Shown here: in pieces, positions 1 through 7,074 of the stretch | How the letters are laid out: each line of letters opens with the position of its first letter | How positions within the stretch are numbered: position 1 is the first letter of the stretch | Assembly: GCA_023664305.1 (NCBI GenBank) | Contig: JAMPFT010000001.1 | Span: 584,876-648,875 of the forward strand | Direction of reading: 5' to 3' | DNA from: a bacterium | Lineage (GTDB): Bacteria > Bacillota > Clostridia > Lachnospirales > Lachnospiraceae | Length of the DNA stretch: 64,000 bases | Position numbers and translations under genes: made by a program | Notes under the pieces: generated by a model | What the model was told of the DNA's origin: nothing | Seen by the model: the letters and a program-made list of their open reading frames with translations, nothing else | The model's database searches: none

Positions 1-809
1 TCCTCGATGTCAAAGTTATATTGAACAACAATGTCATAATCAATCTGGAAATGCAAGTCATCAATGAATACAATTGGCCGGAGCGCTCTTTGAGCTACCT
101 CTGCCGCGCTTTCAGCAATCTCAATTCCGGAGAGGATTACAGCAAGGTAAAGCCTGTCGTCCAAATAGGCCTGCTGGATTTTACTTTATTTCCCAAATAT
201 CCGGAGTTCTATGCGACATATCAGTTCCTGAACATAAAAAATCATACGGTTTATAGTGACAAACTGCGTCTTTCTGTGTTAGACTTAACTCGCATGGAGT
301 TGGCGACAGAGGAAGACCGGCTGCACCATACCGACAAATGGGCTGCCCTCTTCAAGGCGACTGCATGGGAGGAAATCAGGATGTATACACAGACAGATGA
401 GTATATTCAGGAAGCCGCAAATACAATCTATCAGCTCACCCAGGAAGAAAGGATTCGCCAGCAGTGCGAAGCCAGGGACGACTATTACCGCAGGCAGCGC
501 TCTGTCCAACACTATATTGAAGAACAGGCGGAACAGATTTCGGAACAAAAGTCTTTTATCGCCGGCCTGGAGGCTACGGTCAGACAGAACAATTCGATCA
601 TTCAGGAAAAGGAAGCCGCTCTTGAGGAACGTGATTCCATCATTCTGGAAAAGGAAGCTGCTCTCAGGGAGAGCAATTCCATCATTCTGGAAAAGGAAGC
701 TGCTCTTGAGGAACGTGATTCCACCATTCTGGAGAAAGAGGCTGCTCTTAAAGAACGTGATTCCATTATCGCCAAACTCCAGGCGGAAATTGAATCGCTA
801 AAAAGATAG
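1..809 (+). CDS. PD-(D/E)XK nuclease / putative transposase family protein (5' end cut by window)
   Basis: The reading frame is open from base 3, so the true start lies outside the window. The first visible residues (LDVKV, then NLEMQ) match the nuclease core of the PDDEXK_2 transposase-associated family (Rpn-like), in which Asp and Glu-x-Gln are catalytic. The following segment (SLSYLCRAF, then KVKPVVQIGLLDF) is also typical. The C-terminus is a charged coiled coil containing a 14-residue tandem repeat (see 594-761). These proteins are thought to be DNA endonucleases that promote recA-independent recombination or are relics of mobile elements. Nothing can be said about its upstream context. 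The family call is confident; activity is unproven. Confidence 0.8.
   Translation, partial: LDVKVILNNNVIINLEMQVINEYNWPERSLSYLCRAFSNLNSGEDYSKVKPVVQIGLLDFTLFPKYPEFYATYQFLNIKNHTVYSDKLRLSVLDLTRMELATEEDRLHHTDKWAALFKATAWEEIRMYTQTDEYIQEAANTIYQLTQEERIRQQCEARDDYYRRQRSVQHYIEEQAEQISEQKSFIAGLEATVRQNNSIIQEKEAALEERDSIILEKEAALRESNSIILEKEAALEERDSTILEKEAALKERDSIIAKLQAEIESLKR
594..761 (+). repeat. 42-bp coding tandem repeat, four units
   Basis: Four consecutive 14-residue units follow the pattern S-I-I-L-E-K-E-A-A-L-x-E-R-D in the C-terminal coiled coil of the nuclease-family protein, and a decayed fifth begins SIIAKLQ. The unit length keeps the frame and the heptad spacing (14 = 2 x 7), so copy number can change without breaking the protein. 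Confidence 0.9.
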
Positions 810-814
810 GATTT

Positions 815-840
815 AAGGCTATGTCGTGAGACATAGCCTT
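815..840. terminator. Hairpin between convergent genes
   Basis: A perfect 11-bp stem (AAGGCTATGTC / GACATAGCCTT) with a GTGA loop lies six bases after the nuclease stop and 28 bases from the stop of the convergent DUF4340 gene. The T-run after it is weak, so it is probably a bidirectional terminator of modest strength. Confidence 0.6.
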
Positions 841-868
841 ATCTATTTCACAATTCTGTCTTTTCTTC

Positions 869-2338
869 CTATTCATTCAGCACAATCCCATGCACTGCCT
901 CAATCAAATCCACCACGTCGCTGCGCTGCACAAAGGCAAAGGGTTCCCCGTCCACCGTGGCAAGGCACAGGCTCCCGTCATACCGGTACAGGCCGATTTC
1001 CACCTGGGAGAAATTTTCGTTATCCTGATGCACTACCAGATGAATCTCCTCCTTCTGGGCGGGCTGTTCGTCTGTAAAGTCGGCGGCATCCATGTTTTTC
1101 AGATGGCTCTTAAGGCTTGCCATTTCCACCTCCTGCTCCCGGTAATAATAGGTCCTCTCTCCCTCCTCGTCATCCTGCGAGGTGATGGTATAAACCGTAT
1201 CCTCCAGCGTGATATCCATCTGGCGGATAGCCGTCGTATCACCGGTAAACACTTCCTTGTGCCGCAGGGAATCATAGGATACCGCCATCAGCTTTTCATA
1301 GCTGGCAGATGTAATCTGATAGACAATCTGAGATTCGCCAACCCTCACATAGGCGTCCGCTTCTTCTACGGAAGCTTCCGTTCCTTCCTGGGAGGCTGCC
1401 GCATCCTGGCCATCCTCCGTCCCGCCGCCTTCCGTCCGGCTTTCCTTTGCCTGCTCCTCGGCTGCCTTCACCTCGGCGCTGCGGCTGATATACAGTGTAA
1501 AGGTATCGGAATACTCCTCCCCGTTTTCATCCTCCGAGATATATACGGCGTTCACGGTCAGTTCCGGCGCATCCAGCCCGTATTCCGCAAGCTCTTCCTC
1601 CGTCACATTGTAGGTCACATAGTTCGTCAGGCTTAAATTGCCGATGCTCTGCAGGTAACTCTTCACCCTGGAGGTATCCAGAGGCAGATTTTTCCCGTCC
1701 CGTTCCGTGAAATAGACATCACTGCTGCAGTAGGTGTCGGCGCTGTCCTCTTCATAGGCAATGCTGTAGTTTTCGGCGCCCGTGAACCGAACCTCCATGG
1801 CTTCCCCGATGGACGGGATTTTGTCATGGTCAATCATGTCGTCAAGTCCTACCTCAAAATAGTCCAGAGGATCGTTTTTTACCAGATACACGTTCCCGTC
1901 CCCGATGGAAACATAGCGCTGGGAATCCATGGTGCTGTAGCTGCCCAGCTGGATGTCATAGGACTGCCCCTCCGCGGCAAGATGGACGGTACAGGTGGGC
2001 TCTTCCAGCCCGTATTGCCCGTAATCCTCCACCTCCTCTATCACGAAGGCCGCCCCCAGCTCCTGGAACTGGCCGAGAATCCTCTCAACCGCCGCCTCTT
2101 TTACCGGGAATGCTTCATCCTCATCATAAAGCCACTTTTCATCCTTATGGAATGCAAAGGAGGCTTCCCCATATTCCCAGGACAGGGAGCTGACGGAATC
2201 TGAAGGCACCGCCAGAATAATTTCCTCCGTATTTTTGATCTTCTCCCTGCTCTCCTCAATCTGCATGACCCCCAGTGTGGCAAGGCAGATCACTGCAAAA
2301 ACTCCCAGCAAAATATATATCCTTTTAAACCGCTTCAT
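869..2338 (-). CDS. DUF4340 domain protein, membrane-anchored
   Basis: The ATG at 2338 is chosen because GGGAGGTG lies just upstream; longer readings run into the response-regulator fragment on the other strand. Residues 5-22 form one membrane anchor (IYILLGVFAVICLATLGV), followed by a large extracytoplasmic domain of the DUF4340 family. A Glu/Gly/Ala-rich low-complexity stretch lies at about residues 295-330. In Firmicutes DUF4340 genes normally come last in operons with an ABC ATPase, an ABC-2 permease and a GldG-like protein. None of those is present here; the sequence changes character about 15-40 bases upstream of the start. Function is unknown, and the gene may be an orphan left by a rearrangement. 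Confidence 0.75.
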   Translation of the reverse strand: MKRFKRIYILLGVFAVICLATLGVMQIEESREKIKNTEEIILAVPSDSVSSLSWEYGEASFAFHKDEKWLYDEDEAFPVKEAAVERILGQFQELGAAFVIEEVEDYGQYGLEEPTCTVHLAAEGQSYDIQLGSYSTMDSQRYVSIGDGNVYLVKNDPLDYFEVGLDDMIDHDKIPSIGEAMEVRFTGAENYSIAYEEDSADTYCSSDVYFTERDGKNLPLDTSRVKSYLQSIGNLSLTNYVTYNVTEEELAEYGLDAPELTVNAVYISEDENGEEYSDTFTLYISRSAEVKAAEEQAKESRTEGGGTEDGQDAAASQEGTEASVEEADAYVRVGESQIVYQITSASYEKLMAVSYDSLRHKEVFTGDTTAIRQMDITLEDTVYTITSQDDEEGERTYYYREQEVEMASLKSHLKNMDAADFTDEQPAQKEEIHLVVHQDNENFSQVEIGLYRYDGSLCLATVDGEPFAFVQRSDVVDLIEAVHGIVLNE

Positions 2339-2374
2339 TCCTACACCTCCCGGCTTTTCTGTAATTATGCTTTC

Positions 2375-2632
2375 ATGCTGGTCTGCGGAGCAAACTCGGT
2401 ACGCCTGTCCGCGAAGGAGTTTGACATCATGCGTTTCCTCCTGCAGTCCGGCAGCCGTAATCTTTCCAAGGAAGTCATCCTGGCAAGGGTATGGGGATAC
2501 GATTCTGACGCGTTGGAAAATCATGTGGAGGTTTACGTCGGCTTCCTGCGCAAGAAGCTGGCGAGCATAGGCTCCAATGTCCGCATTGAAGCCATCCGTA
2601 AAATGGGATATCATTTGGAGGAGTGTGAGTGA
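2375..2632 (+). pseudogene. C-terminal fragment of an OmpR/PhoB-family response regulator
   Basis: The fragment encodes the winged-helix DNA-binding half of an OmpR-type regulator (LSAKEFDIMRFLLQSG, then ALENHVEVYVGFLRKKL and the closing IRKMGYHLEE). The whole receiver domain and the first strand of the effector domain are missing. The frame is open a little further upstream but runs straight into the start region of the divergent DUF4340 gene, so no complete gene can exist. It lies 20 bases before a histidine kinase, its evident former partner. If the ATG at 2375 were used, an 85-residue DNA-binding stub could still be made; no ribosome binding site is visible. Confidence 0.8.
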
Positions 2633-2652
2633 TTAGATAAGGAGAATCGGCC

Positions 2653-4014
2653 ATGACGAAAAAGCTTCGGTATCAGTTTGTCCTGATCACGATGAGCATT
2701 GTGACAGTCATGCTCTGTATTATCATGTTTTTAATTTACTTTTTTACAAAGATGGGGCTGGAAAATAACAGTGTCAACATGATGCAGAATATCGCGGGAC
2801 ACCCGTTCCTGACCCGTCTTCCCAATGAAATGCAAGAGGACGTCCGTCTGCCATACTTCACCCTGCAGCTGAGCACGCGGGGAGATCTGATTGCGACAGG
2901 CGGCGGTTATTATGATCTTTCCGATGAAGACTTTCTGAAAGATTTGATTGATGCCGTTTTTTCTTCCTCTGAGCGCATCGGCGTCATTGAAGAGTACAAT
3001 CTTCGGTTTTACCATGCAAGCACCGCTGTCAGCCAGATCCTTGTTTTCGCCGATATCTCAACCGAGCTGACGATACTGAACAATCTGATACGGAACTGTA
3101 TTCTGATCGGCCTGGCCTGTTTTCTGGTCCTCCTCGGCATCAGTTTTCTGCTGGCGAACTGGGTCATAAAACCGGTTGACAGGGCGTGGAAGCAGCAACA
3201 GCAGTTTATCGCCGACGCATCCCACGAATTAAAGACTCCGCTGACCGTCATCATGACCAACGCGGAGCTCCTGCAAAATCCGGATTACAGCGAGATGAAC
3301 CGAGAAACGTTTCTTTCCGGTATTCTGGTCATGGCAAAACAGATGCGCAGCCTGATAGAGCAGATGCTGGAGCTTGCCCGTGCGGACAACGTACAGCGCG
3401 ATATCGTTTTCTCCCCTGTGGATTTCAGCCGGCTTGTCTCAGATGCAACCCTGCCGTTTGAGCCTGTCTTTTTTGAAAGGGGTCTTACGCTGCAGACCAA
3501 AATCACAGAAGGAATCACCGTTCAGGGCGATTCCTCCCAATTGCGGCAGGTATTGGAAATCCTGCTGGATAACGCTCAAAAGTATTCCCGCGAAAAGGGA
3601 ACCACCTGGGTGACTCTGCAAAAACGCGGCAAAGGTCATTGTCTGCTGTCTGTGGCGGATGAGGGGGAGGAAATATCTGCAAAAGATCTGGATAACCTCT
3701 TCAAACGGTTTTACCGGGCCGATAAAGCGAGAAGCCGTACCGGCAGCTTCGGGCAGGCCAACAGCTTCGGACAAGTCAGCAGTTTCGGACAGGCCGACAG
3801 CCTCGGACAAGCCGACAGCTTCCGACAGGCCGACAGCCTCGGACAAGCCGACAGCTTCCGACAGGCCGACAGCCTCGGACAAGCCGACAGCTTCCGACAA
3901 GCCGGCAGCTTTGGCCTTGGTCTCTCGATTGCGGAATCCGTTATTACCCGTCACAAAGGAAAAATATGGGCGGAAAGCAAAAACCGCGTCAATACCTTTT
4001 ATGTGGAGCTCTGA
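2653..4014 (+). CDS. Sensor histidine kinase with repeat insertion in the ATP lid
   Basis: A two-component sensor kinase of 453 residues, with AAGGAGAA about 10 bases before its ATG. Two membrane helices (about residues 10-33 and 163-185) flank an extracytoplasmic sensor of roughly 130 residues. The H-box is SHELKTPL (phospho-accepting His), the N-box LLDNAQKYS, and the G1-like box VADEGEE departs from the usual D-x-G-x-G. The F-box FKRFYRADKARS and the G2 box GLGLSIAES are present. Between F and G2, where the ATP lid closes, about 54 residues of tandem S-[FL]-[GR]-Q-A-D repeats are inserted. Its response regulator upstream is truncated, so the kinase is probably orphaned. The 3' end overlaps the convergent GH43 gene by 16 bases. 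Confidence 0.9.
   Translation: MTKKLRYQFVLITMSIVTVMLCIIMFLIYFFTKMGLENNSVNMMQNIAGHPFLTRLPNEMQEDVRLPYFTLQLSTRGDLIATGGGYYDLSDEDFLKDLIDAVFSSSERIGVIEEYNLRFYHASTAVSQILVFADISTELTILNNLIRNCILIGLACFLVLLGISFLLANWVIKPVDRAWKQQQQFIADASHELKTPLTVIMTNAELLQNPDYSEMNRETFLSGILVMAKQMRSLIEQMLELARADNVQRDIVFSPVDFSRLVSDATLPFEPVFFERGLTLQTKITEGITVQGDSSQLRQVLEILLDNAQKYSREKGTTWVTLQKRGKGHCLLSVADEGEEISAKDLDNLFKRFYRADKARSRTGSFGQANSFGQVSSFGQADSLGQADSFRQADSLGQADSFRQADSLGQADSFRQAGSFGLGLSIAESVITRHKGKIWAESKNRVNTFYVEL
3745..3906 (+). repeat. 18-bp tandem repeat in histidine-kinase ATP lid, nine units
   Basis: Nine units of 18 bp encode hexapeptides S-F/L-G/R-Q-A-D, followed by a partial SFG that joins the G2 box. The later units alternate SLGQAD and SFRQAD, giving a nearly exact 36-bp higher-order repeat, which points to recent slippage or unequal exchange. 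All units preserve the reading frame. Confidence 0.95.
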
Positions 4015-5564
4015 CGGATTTTCTCAAACACAAACCGGTCGGCCTCTACAGAGCCTCCTCCGGCATTCTCCTCACAGATGGCAAAGAGCCCCAGCTTTAC
4101 GCCTACCCAGCGCCCGGGAGTCGCCTCAGTCTTCTCCCCCAGAGCCCTGAATGTCTCGCCGTCGCCGCTTACCTCAAAGGAAATATCCTTTTCCTGCTCC
4201 ACGCGCATCCGGATCCAGATCCTGTCTCCTATGTATTCCTCCAGCAACACTCGGCGCTCGTCGTCCTTCGTCCAGTTGCCGGTTCTCTGCTGCAGCAGGA
4301 GCCTGCCGCCCTTCTTCTGCAGAGCCAGCGCGGTATAACAGCCTCCCAGCGATACCATTCCTGCCGTGTCACCCTCCGCCATCTGCTCCACATGCAGCAG
4401 AGCGGTAGCCTGAAACTCCGGCGCAGGCCACTTCTGTACCAACAGATTGCCGACGTCGCAAAGCTGTGTTTCTTTCGCAACGGGCTGCGCATACAGGGTA
4501 AGCCGTCCGTTCCCCAGACGATACCAGTCCTTTTTGTAGTTAGCGTTCCACTGCCACTGTAGTCCCAGCCTGTCTCCCTCAAAGAAATCGCTGTCCTCAG
4601 GCGCGTCGATGGGATATACTGCGCCTACGTCAGGCTTTCGGTAACGCATCACAGGCTCTCCGCAGCCGTCCACATCGTTGACGCCGATGACAGGCCAGTC
4701 GTCCTCCCAGCGCATGGGCTGCAGATGAATGATCCTGCCCGCATTTCCCACATCCTGAAAATGAATAAACCAATCCTCCCCGGAGGGCGTGTCGATCCAC
4801 GCGCCCTGGTGAGGGCCGTTCACGGGAGAATTTCCCTGATGCAGCACAATTTTCTCTTCATAGGGGCCGTAAATATTTCTGGAACGCAGTACCGTCTGCC
4901 AGCCGGGCTTCACGCCGCCTGCCGGGGCAAATATGTAATAATACCCGTTACGCTTGTACAGCTTGGGCCCCTCGATCGTAGGCTGCGTATCATGGCCGTC
5001 GTAAATAAACTGTCCGTCGTCCAGCACGCCGGAGCAGTCCGGCTCGATGGGGGACAAATACAGCATACTCTTGAAACCGATCCGGCTCCTGGCAAAAGCC
5101 GTCACCATATAAGCCTTTCCGTCATCGTCCCAGAAGGGACAGGGATCGATCCAGCCTACTACCTTTCTCACATAGGAAGGCTTACTCCACTCTCCCCAGG
5201 GGTCCTGCGTTTTGCACATCACAATTCCCTCGTCCGGCAGGGGCACGAACACATAGTAAGTCCCCTCATGATAACGGATGGACGGCGCCCATGCGCCGCA
5301 GCCGTGAACCGGCTTATCGTAATCGTTCAGGGCGCTGTAGGGCAGCTGATCCATACAATAATTGATCACCTTCCAGTTGACCAGATCCCTGGAATGCAGA
5401 AGCGGCACCGCCGGGGTATTGCAGAAGCTGGACGCCACTAAAAAATAATCCTCTCCGACGCGGATCACATCCGGATCCGAATAATCCGTATACAGAATCG
5501 GGTTACTGTAGGTTCCGTCGCCGTTATCCGCGATCCACATTTTTTGCACTTTTTCTCTCTCCAT
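3999..5564 (-). CDS. GH43 family glycoside hydrolase (beta-xylosidase / alpha-L-arabinofuranosidase type)
   Basis: A 521-residue enzyme with no signal peptide, so cytoplasmic. The GH43 five-blade propeller occupies about residues 15-320. The general base Asp lies in YSDPDVIRVG, the pKa-modulating Asp in GWIDPCPFWDDDGKAY and the acid Glu in TIEGPKLYKRNG. The C-terminal ~190 residues form the beta-sandwich that follows the propeller in the XynB-like GH43 group. AGGAG sits six bases before the ATG at 5564, which fixes the start. It likely trims xylo- or arabino-oligosaccharides imported into the cell; substrate preference cannot be read from sequence alone. Its last 16 bases overlap the end of the convergent kinase gene, and no terminator lies between them. 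Confidence 0.9.
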   Translation of the reverse strand: MEREKVQKMWIADNGDGTYSNPILYTDYSDPDVIRVGEDYFLVASSFCNTPAVPLLHSRDLVNWKVINYCMDQLPYSALNDYDKPVHGCGAWAPSIRYHEGTYYVFVPLPDEGIVMCKTQDPWGEWSKPSYVRKVVGWIDPCPFWDDDGKAYMVTAFARSRIGFKSMLYLSPIEPDCSGVLDDGQFIYDGHDTQPTIEGPKLYKRNGYYYIFAPAGGVKPGWQTVLRSRNIYGPYEEKIVLHQGNSPVNGPHQGAWIDTPSGEDWFIHFQDVGNAGRIIHLQPMRWEDDWPVIGVNDVDGCGEPVMRYRKPDVGAVYPIDAPEDSDFFEGDRLGLQWQWNANYKKDWYRLGNGRLTLYAQPVAKETQLCDVGNLLVQKWPAPEFQATALLHVEQMAEGDTAGMVSLGGCYTALALQKKGGRLLLQQRTGNWTKDDERRVLLEEYIGDRIWIRMRVEQEKDISFEVSGDGETFRALGEKTEATPGRWVGVKLGLFAICEENAGGGSVEADRFVFEKIRQSST

Positions 5565-5737
5565 AGGTACTCCTTCCGATTCGGCCGCCCTTCTCCCAGA
5601 GCAGATCCTCCGACAAACTGCGTAAGCCAGCCGTTTTTACGTCCTGCATCTCTTCCGCAGCATCCGCCAGTCTCTCCGAACAGGCGCATGCTTTCCCCTG
5701 TGCAGCAACTCGGCTCACTGACCGCGGAATCAAGAAA

Positions 5738-5766
5738 ATTTTACCACATTTACAGACTGACAGCAA
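5738..5766 (-). promoter_or_regulatory. Sigma-A-type promoter for the GH43 gene
   Basis: On the minus strand TTGCTG (5761-5766) and TAAAAT (5738-5743) are separated by 17 bp. This gives a leader of about 165 nt before the GH43 start. The -35 box lies inside the 3' end of the EIIA-like gene. Confidence 0.55.
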
Positions 5767-6370
5767 GTCCCGGCCGCCGGATCCGCAAAATTTCTTCTCC
5801 GGTTCTGACGCGTTCTCCCGCCGCTGCCGTCATCTCGCTGCCGCACCCTCCCGTCTCCACCGTCACGGACACACAGGGCGAAATTCCCTCCGCCTCAAGC
5901 CCCCGGCGGTCAAACTCCAGAAGAAGCTTCCCCTTGCTCACGATCTCATTCTGCAAAACCCTCGGGCGGTAATATCCTCCCAGAAGCTCGTCGCCGCCCT
6001 CTCCCACCCGGATATGCAGCTCTGCGCCGGACTCCGTCCGAAAAAGGAACGCGTTTCCCAGAGGGAACACCTTGATGATCTTTCCGCTCACCGGCGCGTA
6101 TATTTTATCCTCGCCGGGCCGGATCACCACCCCGGGACTTGCGCCGTCCTGCACATCTTCCACCTCGCCGGACACGGGACTTCCCACCGCCCCGGCCGCC
6201 AGCCGCGCATCGCCGCGTCCGCTGTCACGCTTTTCCCGGCTTCTGCCGGACACAATCCGCCCCTTTTCCTCTTCCACTCTTTCCTCCGCGGTCTCCCCGA
6301 CGGTAACCCTGCCCGCACAAAATCCAAAAAACAACGCCGTCGCCACCGCCGCCAGCCATACCAAATACAT
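5750..6370 (-). CDS. Membrane-anchored EIIA-Glc-like protein lacking both active-site histidines
   Basis: 206 residues with an N-terminal membrane helix (about 3-20), a charged linker, and then a domain of the glucose-type PTS EIIA family (about 66-200; SPVSGEVEDV, IYAPVSGKIIKVF, GYYRPRVL). Aligned by eye with E. coli EIIA-Glc, the His75 position (NHAF) reads GNAF and the phospho-accepting His90 position (VHFG) reads IRVG. It therefore cannot carry phosphate in the usual way. No EIIB or EIIC gene is nearby. The domain may act as a ligand-binding or peptidoglycan-facing module rather than a PTS component. The ribosome binding site is weak (GGAAAGG 14 bases upstream); a stop two codons before the ATG rules out a longer form in this frame. 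Confidence 0.75.
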   Translation of the reverse strand: MYLVWLAAVATALFFGFCAGRVTVGETAEERVEEEKGRIVSGRSREKRDSGRGDARLAAGAVGSPVSGEVEDVQDGASPGVVIRPGEDKIYAPVSGKIIKVFPLGNAFLFRTESGAELHIRVGEGGDELLGGYYRPRVLQNEIVSKGKLLLEFDRRGLEAEGISPCVSVTVETGGCGSEMTAAAGERVRTGEEILRIRRPGLAVSL

Positions 6371-6538
6371 TTTTTATAACCATGCCTTTCCGCAGCCTGC
6401 GGGTTTTTGAAAGCAGAAAGCGCAGGCTTTTTGCCGTATTCCGCCGCAGGCACAAATTTGCTCTCGGACTTATCGCCCGTTTTATGAAAATTTTTCCCAA
6501 ACATCCGACAAATATTCGCGTTAAAAGAGAAATAGTTG

Positions 6539-6568
6539 TTGACATCCCGTAAAAGTAAGTGCTATACT
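6539..6568 (+). promoter_or_regulatory. Strong sigma-A promoter of the cold-shock gene
   Basis: TTGACA (6539-6544), an 18-bp spacer and TATACT (6563-6568) with an extended TGC in front of the -10. Transcription would begin near 6575, giving a leader of about 135 nt, long as is usual for cold-shock genes. Confidence 0.85.
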
Positions 6569-6600
6569 ACAAATGTATTCTAAATGAAAGTCATTGAACT

Positions 6601-6661
6601 CACATATTTTTGTAAGTCATTACGGCTTTGATGATGGTTTACAAAAATATGTGATTTTTTT
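6601..6661 (+). promoter_or_regulatory. Terminator-like hairpin in the cold-shock leader
   Basis: CACATATTTTTGTAA (6601-6615) pairs perfectly with TTACAAAAATATGTG (6639-6653) around a 23-nt loop, and seven Ts follow (6655-6661). The stem is almost entirely A/U. It lies between the promoter and the ribosome binding site, so it could act as an attenuator or a temperature-sensitive switch. Function is inferred, the pairing is directly visible. Confidence 0.65.
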
Positions 6662-6709
6662 GTCCTACGTTTTAGAATTACGCTATTTATTTTTTAAGGA
6701 GGTACCACA

Positions 6710-6925
6710 ATGAACAACGGTACAGTAAAATGGTTCAACGCACAGAAGGGTTACGGTTTCATCACCAACGATGCTACCGGCGAGGAAGTATTCGTACATT
6801 TCTCCGCAATCAACGCTGAGGGCTTTAAGTCCCTTGAAGAAGGCCAGAAGGTTACCTTCGACACCGAGTGCGATCCTCAGAACAGCAGCAAGATCCGCGC
6901 TACCAACGTTACTGTTGTAGCATAA
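6710..6925 (+). CDS. cspA: Cold-shock protein, CspA/CspB family
   Basis: A 71-residue single OB-fold (CSD) protein. The RNA-binding motifs RNP1 (KGYGFITN) and RNP2 (VFVHFSAI) are intact. It has a strong ribosome binding site (AAGGAGG) and codon use typical of a highly expressed gene. It acts as a single-stranded RNA/DNA chaperone that melts structures in mRNA. It is monocistronic, with its own strong promoter, structured leader and terminator. The symbol refers to the family; which Csp paralogue this is cannot be told. Confidence 0.95.
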   Translation: MNNGTVKWFNAQKGYGFITNDATGEEVFVHFSAINAEGFKSLEEGQKVTFDTECDPQNSSKIRATNVTVVA

Positions 6926-6965
6926 ACATGTCTGAATTGAATCATGAGAGCGGTTTGAACCGCTG

Positions 6966-6997
6966 AAAAAAGCGTGGCCTGAAGGCCACGCTTTTTT
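6966..6997. terminator. Bidirectional rho-independent terminator
   Basis: AGCGTGGCC / GGCCACGCT stem (6971-6992) with a TGAA loop, A-run before and T-run after. It serves the cold-shock gene on the plus strand and the inositol operon, which ends at 7075, on the minus strand. A smaller hairpin (AGCGGTT / AACCGCT) precedes it at 6950-6965. Confidence 0.92.
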
Positions 6998-7074
6998 ACG
7001 GTAGGACAAATAAAAACACACCAGCAATGAGACTTACCATTTTCTCATCCTCCGGCTTCACCAGCGCCTTCATC

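Noticed and set aside
2339-2614. Longer start for the DUF4340 gene at 2614.
   Set aside because: The extra 92 codons lie antisense to a recognisable response-regulator domain, and a good ribosome binding site marks 2338.
3439-3954. Minus-strand open frame encoding (GLSEAV)n opposite the histidine kinase.
   Set aside because: It exists only because the 18-bp repeat is open in several frames; no start signal and no homology, while the plus-strand kinase motifs are complete.
6395-6432. GCCTGCG / CGCAGGC hairpin followed by TTTTT upstream of the cold-shock gene as a plus-strand terminator.
   Set aside because: The loop is long (19 nt), there is no plus-strand gene before it to terminate, and it lies in the leader of the minus-strand EIIA-like gene; it may be structure of that leader.
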